Shown here in pieces: positions 8,728 through 16,363 of a stretch of 64,000 nt of DNA. The notes under the pieces are model-generated. The model was not told the origin of the DNA. It searched no databases and worked only from the letters and a program-made list of their open reading frames with translations. The position numbers were made by a program, and so were the translations under genes. Each line of letters starts with the position of its first letter. Positions within the stretch are counted from its first letter, which is position 1. This DNA comes from Dehalogenimonas formicexedens (GTDB lineage Bacteria; Chloroflexota; Dehalococcoidia; Dehalococcoidales; Dehalococcoidaceae): positions 586,210 through 650,209 of the forward strand of contig NZ_CP018258.1 of the NCBI RefSeq assembly GCF_001953175.1, in the 5' to 3' direction.

Positions 8728-9492
8728 TTAAGCTTGTAGTTGGGTTCTTAGCTCGTCTATCCAGGCGGAGCTCCGGAGGCCCTTTTCCAGGTGGAAGTGG
8801 ATATAGGCGCGGACGAGTGAGGCGATCTCCAGGTTTAATTCCGGATCCAGTTTCAGCCTGGCGACGGCATCGTAGCGGTTTTCCAGGATAAAACGCATGA
8901 CCTTCAGGGCGCTGACCGAAACGGGGTAGGTGGCCGACACATCGGCGCAGTCCGGACAGAGAACGCCACCCGATGATGGCGAAAAATAATTGGTCTGCGC
9001 TTTCAGTTCAGAGCCGCACCCTGGACAGCGCCGGAGTTCAGGCCGGTAACCGAGGTTTTTAAGGAGATTAAGTTCAAAATAGCGCGACAAAAGCTCGGCA
9101 TTGGCCGCCTCACCCAGATTTCCCAGCGATTCGACGAAAAGGTCGAAGAGGCTCCTGTTGGCCTGTTCCTCCGGGGCGAAGTGAGAGACCAGTTCGGCGA
9201 AATACAAGGCGTAGGCGGTGCGCTCCAACGAATTCCTGATTGACAGATTTGGAGACAGCGTCTGACTGCCGATCACGGTATCCAGGTTCTTGCCGCGCGC
9301 CAGGGTGACGTCAGTATGAGTCAGCAGTTCAAGGTGTCCGGCCAGCCTGGCCTTGGCTTTGCGCACTCCCTTGGCCACCGCCGAAATTTTGCCCAGTTCC
9401 CTTGTGAACAGGGTGATGACCCGGTCGGCCTCGCGGAGGCGGGCTCTTCTGATGACCACGGCCTCGGTCTTGACCTCTCGCGGGGCGCTCAT
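8728..9492 (-). CDS. recO: DNA repair protein RecO
   Basis: 254 residues, usual RecO length. The N-terminal OB fold begins TEAVVIRRARLREADRVITL, followed by a helical domain and a four-cysteine zinc site (CPGCGSEL near 170 and CPDC about 30 residues later). RecO anneals SSB-coated single strands and with RecR loads RecA at gaps. The start overlaps the end of the alkD-like gene by ATGA, so it is translationally coupled as the last gene of the recR-corA-csaA-alkD-recO run. recR lies in the same run, so two of the three RecFOR partners are close together. Confidence 0.93.
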   Translation of the reverse strand: MSAPREVKTEAVVIRRARLREADRVITLFTRELGKISAVAKGVRKAKARLAGHLELLTHTDVTLARGKNLDTVIGSQTLSPNLSIRNSLERTAYALYFAELVSHFAPEEQANRSLFDLFVESLGNLGEAANAELLSRYFELNLLKNLGYRPELRRCPGCGSELKAQTNYFSPSSGGVLCPDCADVSATYPVSVSALKVMRFILENRYDAVARLKLDPELNLEIASLVRAYIHFHLEKGLRSSAWIDELRTQLQA

Positions 9493-10181
9493 TTGGCCCT
9501 CGCTGACAGGCGCTGCCGGACGGCATCGCTTTTTAGCTCTCGAAGTGCGTCCGCGGCGATCCAGCGGGCGGAGGGTGCGTCGAAAGCGGCTATTTTTGTC
9601 GCCGTGTCGATTGCCTGCCGGTTGAGTTCGAGGGAACTCTTGCCAATCTGCCGCAGCGCCCAGCTGACCGCTTTCTTGACATAATTCCGACCGTCGGCAG
9701 CGCCGCGTTCGATCTCTGAGAAGATGACTCCCATTTGGGTGGGGTCGAGCCGTTTCTTACCCCCGACGACGGACCGCGCCATCAGCACGAATCCGGCCCG
9801 TTTGACGAATTCCTCATCCCGGCGGGCCCACTCGACGGCTTTGTCATAAGCATACGGGGTCTTTTCCCAAAGGTTGGAGCAGACCTGGTCGCAGATGTCC
9901 CACGAGTCGAAATCAACCGTCCAGGTCTCCATCTGCTCTACGGTGACCTTCTTGGGGTCGTCGACCAGGCTGGCCAGGATGCGGGCTTCATGAATTCCGG
10001 ATTGCCAAAGTTCCAGGGCCAGTTCATGGTTTTTGCGATGCGGTCTGGCCATTGCCCGCAGGATCGGCATGGAAATGCCAAGCGTGTTATCGGCCTTGAT
10101 GCCGAACCGGGCCATGCCGGCGACGTTTACCGGGTTGGCCAGCGATTTCAGTTGGGCGACGATCGTTTCGAACGCGGTCAT
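9489..10181 (-). CDS. DNA alkylation repair protein, AlkD family
   Basis: 230 residues of HEAT-like helical repeats. Characteristic segments are FGIKADNTLGISMPILRAMA near the N-terminus, WTVDFDSWDICDQVC and YVKKAVSWALRQIGK. AlkD enzymes remove bulky or charged alkylated bases such as 3- and 7-alkylpurines without flipping the base out. Tryptophan and aspartate residues in the WTVDFDSWD segment match the active-site region of the family. The gene overlaps csaA upstream and recO downstream by four bases each, so it is part of a coupled operon. The exact lesion specificity cannot be read. Confidence 0.85.
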   Translation of the reverse strand: MTAFETIVAQLKSLANPVNVAGMARFGIKADNTLGISMPILRAMARPHRKNHELALELWQSGIHEARILASLVDDPKKVTVEQMETWTVDFDSWDICDQVCSNLWEKTPYAYDKAVEWARRDEEFVKRAGFVLMARSVVGGKKRLDPTQMGVIFSEIERGAADGRNYVKKAVSWALRQIGKSSLELNRQAIDTATKIAAFDAPSARWIAADALRELKSDAVRQRLSARAK

Positions 10182-10513
10182 AACACGCGGCTTCCCAGGG
10201 CTACTTCGAAATCCGGCTTAATCAGCACTACATCGTTTTCCGGTCCCACGACTCCAAGAACCAGGACCTCCGAGATGAAATCGGCAACCTGCCGAGGCGG
10301 GAAATTGGTCACCGCCAGGACGGTGCGGCCTAACAGGTCCGGGCAGTCGTACCGGCGGGTAATCTGGGCGCTGGACTGTTTCAGGCCAAATTCACCGAAG
10401 TCGATCCACAACCTGTAGGCCGGTTTTTTGGCTTTTGGAAATGGTTCAACCCTGACGATGCGGCCGGAGCGGATTTCGACTTTCTCAAAGTCGGCGTAAG
10501 AAATCGATGCCAA
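10178..10513 (-). CDS. csaA: CsaA-like tRNA-binding-domain protein
   Basis: 111 residues forming a single OB-fold tRNA-binding domain (EMAP II type): ISYADFEKVEIRSGRIVRVE at the N-terminus and TVLAVTNFPPRQVADFISEV further on. CsaA is a small dimeric protein described as a secretion-related chaperone in Bacillus; its nucleic-acid role is still debated. Translation starts at a TTG, a few bases after the corA stop at 10518. The stop overlaps the alkD start (TTATGA). Nothing in the sequence ties it functionally to DNA repair; the link is only positional. Confidence 0.85.
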   Translation of the reverse strand: MASISYADFEKVEIRSGRIVRVEPFPKAKKPAYRLWIDFGEFGLKQSSAQITRRYDCPDLLGRTVLAVTNFPPRQVADFISEVLVLGVVGPENDVVLIKPDFEVALGSRVL

Positions 10514-10517
10514 GGGC

Positions 10518-11576
10518 TTAAATCCATTTCTTGCGACGGAAGAACAGTAGCAGGTTTATGGCCGCGGTGGCCATGATGCCCAGGACAATGAAATAACCCC
10601 AATGCCAATGCAGTTCCGGCATGAAATCAAAATTCATGCCATAAACCCCGGCGATGAACGTCAACGGAATAAAAATCGTGGCGATGATCGTAAGCACCTT
10701 GATCACTTCATTCAGTCGGTTCGAGACGCTCGAAAGGTAGATGTCCAAAAGATCGGATAGGATCTCCCGCGAGTTGTCGACGCCGTCCATCACCTGGATG
10801 ACATGGTCGTAAATATCCTGGAAATAGACTCGAGTGTTGGCCTTGACAAGCGTCGACTCCGAATTTCTCAGGCCGCTGACCACCTCCCGCATTGGCCAGA
10901 TGCTCCGGCGTAAAAACAACAATTCGCTCTTCAATGTCTTTATTGTCGACAGCGTCTCCGTCGTCGGCGAGACCAATACGTCTTCTTCCAGAGAGTCGGT
11001 AACCTCGCCGAAGCTTTCCAAGACCCCGAAGTAGTTGTCGACAATGGCATCGATAAGACCGTAAAGAAGGTAATCAGCCCCGAGTTTGCGGAGCATGCCC
11101 TTGTTTTTGCGGAGGCGCTCCCGGATGGACTCGAAAGCATCGCCGCCGCCTTCCTGAAATGACAGGACGAAGTTGTTGCCAAGGATCAGGCTGACCTGTT
11201 CGGCCTCGATCTCGCCCTGCGGGTCCCGGTACAGCATCTTGAGGACGACGTAAATATAGGTCTCGAAGTCCTCGACCTTGGGCCGCTGCTCGGTGTTGAC
11301 GATATCCTCAAGGACCAACGGGTGAAGACCGAAATGTTTCCCAAGTTGTTCGATCGTCGCGGTTTCCTGGAGGCCGTCAACGTTGATCCAGGTGACGCTG
11401 GCCGTGTCGCGAAAGGGGAACGCCTCTTCGACGCCGCCGAGGTCTTTTTCCAAAAGCTGGGACTCGTTGTAATCGAAAAGGCGCAAACGGGTTTTTTCAG
11501 ACCGGCGTTCGCCGATGTGAATCAGGGTGCCCGGCGGCAGCCCCGTTTTTTCCGACCGTTTGACTCTGCGAGCCAT
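10518..11576 (-). CDS. corA: CorA-type magnesium/divalent cation transporter
   Basis: 352 residues: a long cytoplasmic funnel domain, a stalk helix, then two C-terminal membrane helices. The signature YGMNF follows the first helix (LTIIATIFIPLTFIAGVYGMN), and the second is YFIVLGIMATAAINLLLFF with a basic end (RRKKWI). CorA forms pentamers that admit Mg2+ (or Co2+/Ni2+) and gate by cytoplasmic Mg2+ sensing. The gene lies 12 bases after recR on the same strand, so it is probably co-transcribed with the dnaX-ybaB-recR group. No Mg-sensing leader is visible in that short gap. Confidence 0.93.
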   Translation of the reverse strand: MARRVKRSEKTGLPPGTLIHIGERRSEKTRLRLFDYNESQLLEKDLGGVEEAFPFRDTASVTWINVDGLQETATIEQLGKHFGLHPLVLEDIVNTEQRPKVEDFETYIYVVLKMLYRDPQGEIEAEQVSLILGNNFVLSFQEGGGDAFESIRERLRKNKGMLRKLGADYLLYGLIDAIVDNYFGVLESFGEVTDSLEEDVLVSPTTETLSTIKTLKSELLFLRRSIWPMREVVSGLRNSESTLVKANTRVYFQDIYDHVIQVMDGVDNSREILSDLLDIYLSSVSNRLNEVIKVLTIIATIFIPLTFIAGVYGMNFDFMPELHWHWGYFIVLGIMATAAINLLLFFRRKKWI

Positions 11577-11588
11577 ATTTTCTCGACT

Positions 11589-12200
11589 TTAGAATTCCTG
11601 CCGGTTTTCCATGGCGCGGGACAGGGTGACGTCGTCTGCATATTCGATCTCACCGCCGAACGGCAGGCCCCGGGCCAGCCGCGTCACTTTGACGCCAAGC
11701 GGGGCGATCAAACGCTGCAGGTACATGGCCGTCGTTTCGCCTTCGACATTGGCATTGGTGGCCAGGATGATCTCGGCGACGGCGCCGCTTTCAAGGCGGG
11801 TCATCAGTTCGGCGATACGGATATCGGCGCTGCCGACGCCCTCAGCGGGTGAGATGGCGCCGTGAAGGACGTGATAAACGCCCTTGTAAATGCCGGTATG
11901 TTCCAGCGTCAGCATGTCCTGGGGCTGTTCCACCACGCAAATGCGACTCTGGTCCCGGACCGGGCTTGAGCAGATGCTGCAGATTTCGGCGTCGGTGATA
12001 TTGCAGCAGATCCGGCAGCGCTGGGTCTTCTGCTTCACCGCCACCAGCGCCTCGGCCAGGTCCTTCACCTGCTCGTCGCTGGCTTTCAGCAGGTGGTAGG
12101 CCAGGCGCTGGGCGCTCTTGGGTCCGATGCCCGGCAGGCGCGTCAACACCTCGGTCAGGCGGTTGACGGCGGCGGCGGTGGATTTGGGGGCTTCTTTCAT
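11589..12200 (-). CDS. recR: Recombination protein RecR
   Basis: 203 residues from the ATG at 12200, which has an AAAGAG ribosome site; an ATG at 12233 is in frame but lacks one. N-terminal helix-hairpin-helix ([19 protein letters not shown]), a four-cysteine zinc finger ([18 protein letters not shown]), and a Toprim domain ([14 protein letters not shown], then [15 protein letters not shown]). RecR forms a clamp that with RecO helps RecA load on gapped DNA. Order dnaX-ybaB-recR is a classic bacterial cluster. The 148 bases between recR and ybaB hold an AATACCAAT repeat cluster. Confidence 0.95.
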   Translation of the reverse strand: MKEAPKSTAAAVNRLTEVLTRLPGIGPKSAQRLAYHLLKASDEQVKDLAEALVAVKQKTQRCRICCNITDAEICSICSSPVRDQSRICVVEQPQDMLTLEHTGIYKGVYHVLHGAISPAEGVGSADIRIAELMTRLESGAVAEIILATNANVEGETTAMYLQRLIAPLGVKVTRLARGLPFGGEIEYADDVTLSRAMENRQEF

Positions 12201-12242
12201 TATTTTCTCTTTACGATGGAAAAGCGTGTTCAATAATGCCGA

Positions 12243-12296
12243 TGGTCAAATAATACCAATAATCGAATAATACCAATACTACCAATAATCCACTAA
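12243..12296. repeat. AATACCAAT nonamer cluster (recR-ybaB spacer)
   Basis: Several near copies of AATACCAAT (AATAATACCAAT, AATACCAAT, ACTACCAAT) with 8-9 base spacing. Similar clusters lie at about 60111, 60229 and 62161. Confidence 0.6.
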
Positions 12297-12348
12297 ACAC
12301 CAGAGAAATGATTGCCTGCGGGTATTACTTGCCCTTCGGTCTCCGGGT

Positions 12349-12648
12349 TTACCCCAGACCGGGCAGACCCATTCCCCCCATCATGCCGGCCATCTGCTTG
12401 GATGATTCCTTCTTGGCTTTTTCCATGGCGTCGTTGACCGCTTTCAGGATGTTATCTTCCAGTTGCTTGGTTTTAGCCGGGTTGACCGCATCCGGGCTGA
12501 TGCTTATAGAAAGGAGCTTCTGCTGGCCGTTGACGCTGACTTTGACCGGGCCTTTCTCGCCCTCGACAACGATCTTGGCCAGTTCTTTCTGGATCTTGTC
12601 CAGTTGTGATTTGAGCTCCATTGCCTGCTTTACTTTTGAGAAATCCAT
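12349..12648 (-). CDS. ybaB: YbaB/EbfC-family nucleoid-associated protein
   Basis: 99 residues with the family core: an N-terminal helix (VKQAMELKSQLDKIQKELAK), a beta region (VKVSVNGQQKLLSISISPDA) and a C-terminal helix ending in a Met/Gly-rich tail (AGMMGGMGLPGLG). YbaB proteins bind DNA as dimers and sit almost universally next to dnaX and recR. The start lies inside the last 19 bases of dnaX, so translation is probably coupled. It is clear of functional guesswork beyond DNA binding and nucleoid association. Confidence 0.93.
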   Translation of the reverse strand: MDFSKVKQAMELKSQLDKIQKELAKIVVEGEKGPVKVSVNGQQKLLSISISPDAVNPAKTKQLEDNILKAVNDAMEKAKKESSKQMAGMMGGMGLPGLG

Positions 12649-14315
12649 TTATCCTCCACGTTTATTATCTCGGCGCCGCGTTTTTGCGCCTCTTTGACCA
12701 GATGGTTGCTGACCTGTTCATGGACGCACGCCACCTGGCACGGCGTTCCGATACAGGCTGAGAGTATTTCCGCGGTAACCCTTTTATTTTCCGGTTCATT
12801 GATCTTGTTCATATGAATGGGGAACTTAAAGGACAGGGTGACGACGCCCCCGGCGTAACCCACCGGCTGGGCGCCGGCGCTGCGAAGAATGGCCAGGGCG
12901 GTCGAACGCCTCAAGGCGGGCGGCGCCGCCGCCAGGATGCCCGGCCACTGGCGCAGCAAATCTTCCAGGGTCGTGACGGGGCCGCTTGCGGGCCTGGGTG
13001 CCTGGGCGGGTTCGGGCTTCTCCGGCGCGGCTGATTCCTGCCGGGCGGGTTCGGATTGTGGCTCCGCCGGTTTCGACGCAGCCTGGCTTTGAACGCCATC
13101 CACCGATCGGAATTGGGTTTTTGGGCCGCCTTCCACCGATTTAGCCGGTGAAACGGGGGCTCTGGCAGCCGGTTCGAAGGTTGTTTTCAGCCCCTTTACC
13201 GGTTCGGCCGGCGCTGCGGCGGTTTTTTCAGCGGCCGCCGGTTTCAGCGCGGCATCGACAAGCGCCATTTCCATGGCCAGGGGGGTCGTCATATCAGCAC
13301 CCGAGGAAAGGGCAGAGAATCCCTTGAGGGCTTTCATAATCTGTTCCAGGGAAGCGTTTTCGGCGACGCTCTTAAATTCGGCTAATTCTTCGGCGCTTAA
13401 GCCGGCCGAGTCAGCGGAACCGGCTTTGACCATGAGCAGTTGTCTCAGACTTTCAATAAGCTCCCGGTTGAACTGCTTCAGGTCTACCCCGTCGGCGGCA
13501 ACCCCAGATAACAGCTTCAAACCGCCGGCGATGTCTCCGGCGGCGATCAGTTTTACCAACTGGCTCGACCGGTCGTCACCGGTTAGCCCGAGACCGGATT
13601 GGACCTGCCGGAGCCCGATAATCCCGGAGTTTACAGTGGCGATCTGCTGGAGGAGGTTCTCGGCGTCACGAAGACTGCCGCCGGCGCTGCGGGCCAGTAA
13701 GGCCACGGCGTTCTTTTCAATGCCGATAGCCTCCGCTTTGGCGATGTCGGCCAGCTTTTCGGCGATGTCCTTGACGGTCAGCCGCCGGAAATCGAAGCGC
13801 TGGCAGCGGGACATGATGGTGGGCAGGATCTTGTGCAGTTCCGTCGTCGCCAGGATGAAAATGACTCGCGGCGGCGGTTCCTCGAGGGTTTTCAAAAGAG
13901 CATTGGAGGCGCTGGTCGACAGCATATGGACTTCATCTATGATATAGACCTTGTATCGAGCCTCGGCGGGGGCGTAATTGACCCGTTCCTTGAGTTCACG
14001 GATGTCATCGACGCCGGTGTTGGAAGCGGCATCGATCTCGATGACGTCCATCGCCCGGCCATCGGTGATGCCGCGGCACATGTCGCAAACGTTGCAGGGC
14101 TCACCCAGGCCCTCATTGGTGAGGCAGTTGACCGCCTTGGCCAGGATGCGGCCGGTGGATGTCTTGCCGGTGCCCCGGGGACCGCAGAAGAGATACGCCT
14201 GCGCCACCCTGCGCTGCTTGAGCGCGGACAGCAGGGTGGTGGTTATCGGCTCCTGACCGACGACCTCCGAGAGCCTCTGGGGGCGCCATTTTCGATAGAA
14301 AACCTGGCATGACAT
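12630..14315 (-). CDS. dnaX: DNA polymerase III subunit gamma/tau
   Basis: 561 residues. N-terminal clamp-loader AAA+ module: YRKWRPQRLSEVVGQEPITT, Walker A GPRGTGKTS, a zinc-binding cysteine set (CNVCDMC plus an upstream Cys), Walker B IIDEVHML, and sensor/Arg-finger region SRCQRFDFRR. A proline/alanine-rich linker (about 375-460) precedes a C-terminal tau-like domain. It loads the sliding clamp and ties polymerase cores together. The ATG follows TATAAT by nine bases with no ribosome site, suggesting a leaderless operon start. No slippery A-run suggesting a programmed frameshift was noticed. Confidence 0.95.
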   Translation of the reverse strand: MSCQVFYRKWRPQRLSEVVGQEPITTTLLSALKQRRVAQAYLFCGPRGTGKTSTGRILAKAVNCLTNEGLGEPCNVCDMCRGITDGRAMDVIEIDAASNTGVDDIRELKERVNYAPAEARYKVYIIDEVHMLSTSASNALLKTLEEPPPRVIFILATTELHKILPTIMSRCQRFDFRRLTVKDIAEKLADIAKAEAIGIEKNAVALLARSAGGSLRDAENLLQQIATVNSGIIGLRQVQSGLGLTGDDRSSQLVKLIAAGDIAGGLKLLSGVAADGVDLKQFNRELIESLRQLLMVKAGSADSAGLSAEELAEFKSVAENASLEQIMKALKGFSALSSGADMTTPLAMEMALVDAALKPAAAEKTAAAPAEPVKGLKTTFEPAARAPVSPAKSVEGGPKTQFRSVDGVQSQAASKPAEPQSEPARQESAAPEKPEPAQAPRPASGPVTTLEDLLRQWPGILAAAPPALRRSTALAILRSAGAQPVGYAGGVVTLSFKFPIHMNKINEPENKRVTAEILSACIGTPCQVACVHEQVSNHLVKEAQKRGAEIINVEDKWISQK

Positions 14316-14324
14316 AATTGAATA

Positions 14325-14330
14325 ATTATA
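14325..14330 (-). promoter_or_regulatory. -10 box directly before dnaX
   Basis: TATAAT on the minus strand ends nine bases before the dnaX ATG at 14315, with no Shine-Dalgarno. No good -35 box was found. Confidence 0.5.
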
Positions 14331-14375
14331 CCTTAATCAAGGACACCTGCGCGAGATTCGGCCGGCGGTTAAATG

Positions 14376-14414
14376 AAAAAATGCCAGGATAAAACAACTT
14401 ACCCTGACATTTTT
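14376..14414 (-). terminator. Terminator after the 68-residue small gene
   Basis: On the minus strand AAAAATGTCAGG pairs with CCTGGCATTTTTT (one G-U pair), and the T run follows. It lies 28 bases after the stop at 14442 and ahead of the dnaX promoter. Confidence 0.75.
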
Positions 14415-14441
14415 CTCCAAGGCGGATTTTGCGATATTCGA

Positions 14442-14648
14442 TTATTTAGTGCGGAAGTGGACGTTCCAACGGTAGGAGAGTTCCCCGACGAACTTTTTAA
14501 TCTCGGGGATTTCCGAGGTGCCGAGTTCGGCCAGGAAGCCGTGCAGCAGTTCGCCGCCGCTCATGCCGGCAGTGGGTTCGGCAGGTCCGGGTAAATTAAC
14601 CCAGACGATCTCGTTCATCACCTTTTGATAATCGATTGAAGTGCCCAT
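14442..14648 (-). CDS. Uncharacterised 68-residue protein, paralogue of the protein at 38204
   Basis: Starts MGTSIDYQKVMNEIVWVNLP and contains GMSGGELLHGFLAEL. It is near-identical over most of its length to the protein at 38204-38413. GGGGAGGAT precedes the ATG at 14648; an in-frame upstream start at 14693 is rejected because the ribosome site lies after it. No signal peptide or membrane helix is seen. The shared LPGP.EPT.GMSGGELLHGFL core and WNV.(F/Y)R end define the family. I do not recognise it. It has its own promoter (14723-14751) and terminator, so it is an independent single-gene unit. Confidence 0.8.
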   Translation of the reverse strand: MGTSIDYQKVMNEIVWVNLPGPAEPTAGMSGGELLHGFLAELGTSEIPEIKKFVGELSYRWNVHFRTK

Positions 14649-14722
14649 TATTATCCTCCCCTTTAATAGCCACGGATTGAAACGCCAGCGCAAGGTTTGT
14701 TGCGTTTGCGAGACGGGCTAAA

Positions 14723-14751
14723 GTTTAAGTCCCGGAGAACCTTAAGTCAAA
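14723..14751 (-). promoter_or_regulatory. Sigma70-type promoter of the 68-residue gene
   Basis: TTGACT (14751-14746), a 17-base spacer and TAAACT (14728-14723) on the minus strand, about 75 bases upstream of the ATG at 14648. Confidence 0.7.
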
Positions 14752-14768
14752 TATTTTCCATGTATTCC

Positions 14769-14787
14769 GAACATTGTTTTTATGTTC
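14769..14787. promoter_or_regulatory. GAACAT inverted repeat upstream of the small gene promoter
   Basis: GAACAT, seven bases, ATGTTC. It sits 18 bases upstream of the -35 box in the spacer shared with rimO and could be an operator. Confidence 0.35.
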
Positions 14788-14857
14788 TAGATGACATAAT
14801 TAGCCAGAGTAATTGAAAACCCTGTATACTGGCGGAACCGGCGGGGTGGAGGGGTGA

Positions 14858-16228
14858 TTGCTTTCCGCAGAGTCAGGCGGATATTCCCGTGTCAATATGA
14901 ACCAAAATACTTTTAAAATTGTCTCTTTGGGCTGTGCCAAAAACACGGTCGACGCGGATTCCATGGCGCAACTGCTGACAGCGGCCGGGTTTCAGCATGT
15001 CGATTCCCGGAAAAGGGCCAAAGTCATTATCGTCAATACCTGCGGCTTCATGACCTCCGCTTCCGAGGAATCATACGCGGAGTTAGCCAAGCTGGCATCG
15101 CGCAAGAAGCAGGGGCAAATCCTAATAGCCGCCGGATGCCTGGCAGAGCGCTACGGGGATGGCATCAACTCCCGGGTACCCGGCGTCGATGCCGTCCTTG
15201 GTACGCGACGCTGGATGGACATCGCGGATCTGGTCCGCGGCCTTACCAAATCCCAGACTCCCAGCTTTGACGTGACGACTAATCCGGGAGACGGCCCAAC
15301 CGGCGCCGGTAGTGGTGGTGTCAAACGGGTGACGGTGCAGGGTGCGAGCGCTTATCTCAAGATCGCCGACGGCTGCTCACGACAGTGTGCCTTCTGCGCC
15401 ATCCCGCTGATCAAAGGGCCGACCGCGAGCCGGCCGATAGAATCGATCGTATCGGAAGCTGTTTTCCTGCAAGAACGGGGAGTCAGGGAAATTGTCCTGC
15501 TGGCCCAGAACAGCACGGATTACGGGCTCGACCTCGGTTTGAAAAACGGCCTGGCGCGGCTGCTCCGGAAAATGACCGCCGCAGCCCCGGGGGTGGACTG
15601 GATCAGGATCATGTACGCTTTTCCGGGCGGGGTGACCGATGAGCTTATCGAAGTCATGGCGACGCACAAACAAATCGTCCCTTACATCGACCTGCCGCTG
15701 CAGCACGCTCATCCGGATGTACTGCGGCGCATGGGACGCCCCGCCGATATTGACTGGGTATATAAAACACTCGAAATAATGCGCAAATCTATCCCCGACC
15801 TGGCGCTCCGGAGCACTTTCATCGTCGGATATCCGGGTGAAACCGAATCCGAATTCCAATATCTTCTGGATTTTATCGGGGACATCCGTTTCGACAGGCT
15901 CGGCACTTTCAAGTTCTCTTTTGAAAAAGGCACGCCGGCGGAAGCGCTCGGCGACCCGATATCAGATGATTTGAAAGAAGAGCGGTTGAAACGGCTTATG
16001 GAAAAACAGCAGCCGATATCTCTCGAACGCAACCAGGATTTTATCGGGCGCGAGTTGAAGGTACTGGTGGAGGGCAGCGGCGACGGGGTCTCGATCGGGC
16101 GAAGCTATCGCGACGCCCCGGAAGTCGACGGACTGGTGATCGTCAAAGGCCAAGTCTCGCCGGGAAAAATGATTCAGGTTCATATCGACGACGCGATGGT
16201 TTACGACCTGGGCGGGTCGCCGGTTTAG
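14858..16228 (+). CDS. rimO: Ribosomal protein uS12 methylthiotransferase RimO
   Basis: Radical SAM enzyme that adds a methylthio group to an aspartate of ribosomal protein S12. 456 residues: N-terminal MTTase domain (IVSLGCAKNTVDADSMAQLL), radical SAM motif CSRQCAFCAIP (CxxxCxxC), segment DLPLQHAHPDVLRRMGR, and a C-terminal TRAM-like domain. Three conserved cysteines of the second cluster are visible (GCAKN, NTCGF, AGCLA). The TTG at 14858 is chosen because GGAGGGGTGA precedes it; an internal ATG at 14897 lacks a site. It could be confused with MiaB, but the S12-type motifs and length fit RimO. Confidence 0.9.
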   Translation: MLSAESGGYSRVNMNQNTFKIVSLGCAKNTVDADSMAQLLTAAGFQHVDSRKRAKVIIVNTCGFMTSASEESYAELAKLASRKKQGQILIAAGCLAERYGDGINSRVPGVDAVLGTRRWMDIADLVRGLTKSQTPSFDVTTNPGDGPTGAGSGGVKRVTVQGASAYLKIADGCSRQCAFCAIPLIKGPTASRPIESIVSEAVFLQERGVREIVLLAQNSTDYGLDLGLKNGLARLLRKMTAAAPGVDWIRIMYAFPGGVTDELIEVMATHKQIVPYIDLPLQHAHPDVLRRMGRPADIDWVYKTLEIMRKSIPDLALRSTFIVGYPGETESEFQYLLDFIGDIRFDRLGTFKFSFEKGTPAEALGDPISDDLKEERLKRLMEKQQPISLERNQDFIGRELKVLVEGSGDGVSIGRSYRDAPEVDGLVIVKGQVSPGKMIQVHIDDAMVYDLGGSPV

Positions 16229-16363
16229 AACGTGACCGCCCAGGTTAACTCTGGTATTATTAGAATACATGTCACCCATCATCAAATACACCCGCCTGTA
16301 ACTACTCAAACACCGCCTCCGTTTGCTTATTCTTCCCGTAACTTTTCACACAAGGGGTAACTG

